A stretch of 64,000 nucleotides of DNA from CALJFL01 sp963669435 (GTDB taxonomy: Bacteria > Pseudomonadota > Gammaproteobacteria > Pseudomonadales > Halieaceae): the NCBI GenBank assembly GCA_963669435.1, contig OY770025.1:3410001-3474000 (forward strand). Reading direction: 5' to 3'. Position numbers and translations under genes: made by a program. The notes under the pieces are model-generated. The model saw only the letters and a program-made list of their open reading frames with translations. It made no database searches and had not been told where the DNA came from. This document shows positions 60,538 to 64,000 of this stretch, one piece after another. Positions within the stretch are counted from its first letter, which is position 1; each line of letters starts with the position of its first letter.

Positions 60538-61623
60538 ATGACGGTCACGAGACTGGAATCGCAAGTGATTATTGAAGAGCAGGCAGCGGAGTGGGTAGCT
60601 CGGTTGTTTGATCGAAGGTTAACCGAGTCCGAGGAGGTGGAGTTTGTCGCCTGGCTCGAGCAGGGCGAGCGTTATCGCCAGGCCTTTGACCAGTTCTGCG
60701 AGGTTTATACCAAAAGTGAACAACTGGGAGCGCTCAAAGATGTGCTCCCGCTCGTCGAGCAAGACTCTTCAACCCTCACGGAAGGTAATACGCACCAGCA
60801 TCAGGCCAGGGGTAGCCGCTTTTCTGTGTCTGCTCCACTTGCATTGGCAGCGAGTTTGTTCATCGCTGTCTGTTTGTCATTCTATCCCTATCTATGGGAA
60901 GACTCAGCGCCAAACCCGGCACTTGCCGAGATTCACAGTACCCAGGTCGGGCAATCCAAGACCTTAACGTTATCAGACGGGAGCGTAGTTGCCCTCAATA
61001 CAGATACTGAGATTGCCGTCAGGTTCGGCTCCCAACAGCGATCAATCGAGTTGTTGCAAGGGGAGGCCCACTTTGATGTCGCTCATAGCCGTGAACGCCC
61101 GTTTATAGTGACCGTAGGAGGGGCGACGGTGCGTGCTGTGGGTACCGCGTTCAATGTGGACTTTTCGAAAGATCTTGTCGATGTCACCGTAACGGAAGGT
61201 ACGGTTGAGGTTAACACTGAGTTGTTCAAGGACATCTCATACCAGGAAAGTCGAGAACTGCTCGAAGAAGAGGCTGCTGCAGTAGTAACCCAGGTGCTGG
61301 TCTCGGCCGGTAGTTCGGTAACTTTTGGGCAGTTAATTGAGTCGGTGCAGCCAATCAAAAGCAGCCAGCTTGAAAAGAAGTTGTCGTGGCAAGAGGGAGT
61401 TTTGGTTTTCAATGGTGATACTTTAGAGCAGGTAGTTGAAATGCTGTCGCGCTATACCACCGTCAAAATTGTATTCACCGATGAGTCAGTCAAGGATATT
61501 CCTATTGGCGGCTATTTCCCGATTGGGGAAATCGACACAATGCTGGCTGCGCTGGAGTCTGGTTTTAAGATTAATGTTAATCGCGTCAGTGATGATCTGG
61601 TTCTTTTATCTAGCAGCTTGTGA
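60538..61623 (+). CDS. FecR-type anti-sigma factor
   Basis: A 361-residue protein. A cytoplasmic N-terminal domain (about 8-60, EEQAAEWVARLFDRRLTESEEVEFVAWLEQGERYRQAFDQF; DUF4880) is followed by one membrane helix (about 98-118, PLALAASLFIAVCLSFYPYLW). A periplasmic FecR domain (about 135-235) includes VGQSKTLTLSDGSVVALNTDTEIAVRF and GEAHFDVAHSRERPFIVTVGGATVRAVGTAFNVD. A C-terminal STN-like domain reads TLEQVVEMLSRYTTVKIVF. It should hold the sigma factor and receive the signal from the receptor's STN domain. Confidence 0.9.
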   Translation: MTVTRLESQVIIEEQAAEWVARLFDRRLTESEEVEFVAWLEQGERYRQAFDQFCEVYTKSEQLGALKDVLPLVEQDSSTLTEGNTHQHQARGSRFSVSAPLALAASLFIAVCLSFYPYLWEDSAPNPALAEIHSTQVGQSKTLTLSDGSVVALNTDTEIAVRFGSQQRSIELLQGEAHFDVAHSRERPFIVTVGGATVRAVGTAFNVDFSKDLVDVTVTEGTVEVNTELFKDISYQESRELLEEEAAAVVTQVLVSAGSSVTFGQLIESVQPIKSSQLEKKLSWQEGVLVFNGDTLEQVVEMLSRYTTVKIVFTDESVKDIPIGGYFPIGEIDTMLAALESGFKINVNRVSDDLVLLSSSL

Positions 61624-61742
61624 TGGTCCGCACGGGGTTTGAGGCTTCGCTTGGCGGCAGTAATAGATGCACCGGGTAATTCTGCCAGGGTCAGAATCCG
61701 CTCGATCCTTGTCTAAAAAAACGATCTTGCTGGCCACGTAGT

Positions 61743-64000
61743 ATGCGGATCGAGTTTTCCAGACCAGTGCTTGGACTAGTATCGGTTATAGTCATACTAC
61801 TCTCAGGTCTCCCCGGCGCTCACGCGAGCGAAGCGCCTGTTCTGCACAGCTTCTCTATCCCGCCTCAGGAACTTACACGCGCATTGGTGCAATTCGCGCA
61901 GCAGTCGAAAACTCACGTGTTGTATCAGTACGACAAATTGGAGAGTTTTCAATCCAATGAATTAATCGGAAAGCACTCCGTGGAAGCTGGTTTTTTGATA
62001 CTGCTGCGGGGGACTGATTTGACAGTTACCAATGTGAGCGACGGGGTCTATACGGTGCACTCTCTCCCGGAATTGGACACACCGGTTCAAAGGGGCGGCG
62101 AGTTCAGTATCGGGGCATTTTTCAGGAACTTGTTTCGTCTTGATGGCGCTAAAGATGAGCCCTTCGTCGCCACACCCAGGAGATACCGACTCGAGGAGGT
62201 TGTGGTTACAGCCCGCAAGACAACGGAGAGACTGCAGGATGTGCCTGTCACCGTCATCGCCATGGGTGCTGACAGAATTGAACCTCTTGATCTCGATGAT
62301 ATCTCCGAGTTATCCAACCTGATTCCCAACCTGACCATCCAGAAGGGCGGTACCGGCGGGGGCGGTATGATCCGTCTTCGGGGTATCGGGTCGAGCGCGA
62401 TCAGTAGTGCGTTCGATACTGCTATCGCCTTTAACTTTGACGGCATCCAGGTCAACAGCAGCAAGTACATGTTCCATAACATGTTCGACCTGGGGCAGAT
62501 CGAAGTGCTCAAGGGCCCCCAGAGCCTCTACTTCGGCAAGAGTGCATCCGCGGGCGTGGTGACCCTGCGCTCGAATGACCCGGGCAGCGAGTTTGAAGCC
62601 AGCCTGGGCGGTAGCTACGAGTTCGAGGAAGCCGGCAGCAAGTACGAGGCGGTCATCTCGGGCCCACTCACCGATACCCTCGGCGCGCGCCTGGCCCTGA
62701 AGTGGTCAGAAGTGGATGAGATCGCCAGGAACAACGCCACGCCCGCCAACTGGGGATCCATCGCCGCGGGCGGCCCTCCCTACCTGGGCGCCGATACCCA
62801 GGGGCCCCGTAATGACTATCGCGGCGAGGAAAGTCGCGATATGCGTGCCACGGTGGTCTGGGCGCCGTCAGATCGTCTATTAGTAAACTTCAAGGGACTT
62901 TACAGCGAGTACGAGACGGACGGTTACAGTTATATGCTGGATGTTGCCTGTGTGGGAGATACAGCCCAGGATACCGCGCTGCCCCTGATAGAGGGCTATA
63001 CCGTACCCTCTGGCCTGGATTGTGATCCCACCGATGGGGTGGTGCAACTGGGCGATATCCCCGAGATCGAGGGTGCGGGTACGCCGCGGGGCAGGGTGCC
63101 CTTTTATGATTCGGAAGTGGCGTCTCTGGGGTTGACCATCGATTACAACCTCACCGATGACCTGACGCTGACCTCGGTCACCGGCTGGATCGAGAACGAT
63201 GTCGAGGCGCTTGATGGCGCCAGCTACGATGTCAATGCGTCACCGGGATCCCTGCAGGAAGACACCCGCCGGGAAAACTACTCCCAGGAGTTTCGCCTTA
63301 GCCGTAATTCGGGTGGGTTCTTCGATTACACGCTGGGCGCTTTTTATCAGACTCGCGAGATCGACTTTGTCGCCAATCACACGACAACGAGTCCCGCGAT
63401 TGTGTTTGGCCCAGATTCAACCGGTTATACCGCCGGTTACCTGAAGGTGCACGAGACCGAGGCGGATGCGTACTCCCTGTTCTTCAGTACTACCTTCCGG
63501 CCCACCGACACGGTTGAGATCACGGCGGGTGCACGCTACAGCGATGAGGAGCATGAAAATACCATCACCGTACCGAGGGTCCACGAATCCCTCTCAGGAT
63601 TTGGCCTGTTTTTGCCCTCTGGCTCACGCATTACCGGCCTGGAGTTTGAGGATGACTCGATTGACCCTGAAGTCAGCGTGAAGTGGCAGGTGGCTGACGA
63701 GGTCAACCTGTTTGCGGTGTACAAGTCCGGGTTCAAGTCGGGTGGTATCGACAATAGTGCGCTGCCGACCCCGGATTTACCGGTCACGGCAGGGGATCTG
63801 CTGGTGTTTGATTCCGAAACGGTTGACGGTTTTGAAGTAGGCATGAAGTCGGACCTGCTGGACCAGACCTTGCGCTTCAATGCGACGGTGTACCTGTACA
63901 CGTATGAGGACCTGCAGACGCAGGAGTTCGACCTGGATGCCTTTAACTTCGTCACGCTGAATGCGGGTGAGGTGGAGTCCAGGGGGGCGGAACTGGAGAC
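61743..64000 (+). CDS. TonB-dependent transducer receptor with STN domain, 3' end outside window
   Basis: The frame from ATG 61743 is open to the window end (752 codons). The signal peptide (about 1-30) ends GAHASEA. An STN signalling domain (about 35-100) begins HSFSIPPQELTRALVQFAQQSKTHVLYQYDKL. A linker and the TonB box RLEEVVVTARKTTERLQDVPV (about residue 150) follow. The plug and barrel from codon 233 on match the receptor at 53141. The STN domain and the FecI/FecR genes just upstream mark it as the signal-sensing receptor. The N-terminal 121-residue excess over its paralogue is the STN part. Confidence 0.92.
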   Translation, partial: MRIEFSRPVLGLVSVIVILLSGLPGAHASEAPVLHSFSIPPQELTRALVQFAQQSKTHVLYQYDKLESFQSNELIGKHSVEAGFLILLRGTDLTVTNVSDGVYTVHSLPELDTPVQRGGEFSIGAFFRNLFRLDGAKDEPFVATPRRYRLEEVVVTARKTTERLQDVPVTVIAMGADRIEPLDLDDISELSNLIPNLTIQKGGTGGGGMIRLRGIGSSAISSAFDTAIAFNFDGIQVNSSKYMFHNMFDLGQIEVLKGPQSLYFGKSASAGVVTLRSNDPGSEFEASLGGSYEFEEAGSKYEAVISGPLTDTLGARLALKWSEVDEIARNNATPANWGSIAAGGPPYLGADTQGPRNDYRGEESRDMRATVVWAPSDRLLVNFKGLYSEYETDGYSYMLDVACVGDTAQDTALPLIEGYTVPSGLDCDPTDGVVQLGDIPEIEGAGTPRGRVPFYDSEVASLGLTIDYNLTDDLTLTSVTGWIENDVEALDGASYDVNASPGSLQEDTRRENYSQEFRLSRNSGGFFDYTLGAFYQTREIDFVANHTTTSPAIVFGPDSTGYTAGYLKVHETEADAYSLFFSTTFRPTDTVEITAGARYSDEEHENTITVPRVHESLSGFGLFLPSGSRITGLEFEDDSIDPEVSVKWQVADEVNLFAVYKSGFKSGGIDNSALPTPDLPVTAGDLLVFDSETVDGFEVGMKSDLLDQTLRFNATVYLYTYEDLQTQEFDLDAFNFVTLNAGEVESRGAELE
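62439..64000 (+). repeat. direct repeat, right copy (identical receptor tract)
   Basis: This copy matches 53474-55035 (1,562 bases visible) and runs off the window. The identical part begins at GACGGCATCCAGG in the plug domain and keeps the reading frame in both receptors. Confidence 0.85.

Noticed and set aside
1..64000. CRISPR arrays, complete insertion sequences and rRNA genes
   Set aside because: No evenly spaced direct repeats, no transposase with terminal repeats and no rRNA-like stretches were seen.

Overview
The window looks like chromosomal DNA of a free-living, probably marine, gammaproteobacterium. The FabY-type ketoacyl synthase, the RibB with a worn-out RibA domain, the DUF4124 and DUF3301 proteins, and the many TonB-dependent receptors with an ECF/FecR system fit the Cellvibrionales/Halieaceae type of genome. 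This assignment is inference from gene content; no marker gene in the window settles it.

Layout. (1) 1-20.1 kb is ordinary core and metabolic DNA: an XRE regulator with a palindromic operator, ribB, a thiolase, a GlxA-type regulator, fabY, an FkbM methyltransferase, a YdjA-like nitroreductase, a dienoyl-CoA isomerase, a PpiC/HupE-like membrane pair, a TPR lipoprotein, and a small oxidation operon (LLM monooxygenase, Tat-exported small subunit, GMC oxidoreductase, crotonase). (2) 20.1-21.35 kb holds queD and a tRNA-Val/tRNA-Asp pair with a near-consensus promoter and a terminator hairpin. (3) 21.4-28.9 kb is an accessory island directly behind tRNA-Asp: a HigBA pair, an AlpA-like HTH, ParB, DUF2857 and PFL_4669-type proteins of the PFGI-1/ICE class, a 1.1-kb gene-free stretch rich in hairpins, a tyrosine integrase and a KfrA-like coiled-coil protein. 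No conjugation machinery is left. (4) 28.9-64 kb is a large catabolic-looking cluster.

The large cluster contains four TonB-dependent receptors, two PQQ dehydrogenases (one with a cytochrome c domain), an ECF sigma/FecR pair, two APH-type phosphotransferases, a phosphatase, luciferase-like (F420- or FMN-type) oxidoreductases, an NADPH:F420-oxidoreductase homologue, three SDRs, a PAPS-type sulfotransferase, an FAD oxidoreductase with a ferredoxin, a DapB-like dehydrogenase, a CrtC/AttH-like protein, an orphan urease-beta-like gene, and TetR and AraC regulators. A plausible reading is uptake of a bulky hydrophobic or alcohol-bearing compound through the receptors, periplasmic PQQ oxidation, and cytoplasmic phosphorylation, sulfation and F420-linked redox steps. 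The substrate cannot be named from sequence.

The most notable signals are: a tract of at least 1.56 kb that looks identical between two receptors with diverged N-termini; one inverted repeat, GTATAGTNNNACTATAC, over the -10 region of two promoters about 9 kb apart with a TetR gene between them; two decayed paralogues (a sulfotransferase N-terminal stub and an in-frame internally deleted LLM gene); a shared upstream element in front of two receptors; and an F420-type gene set, which is uncommon in this group of bacteria.
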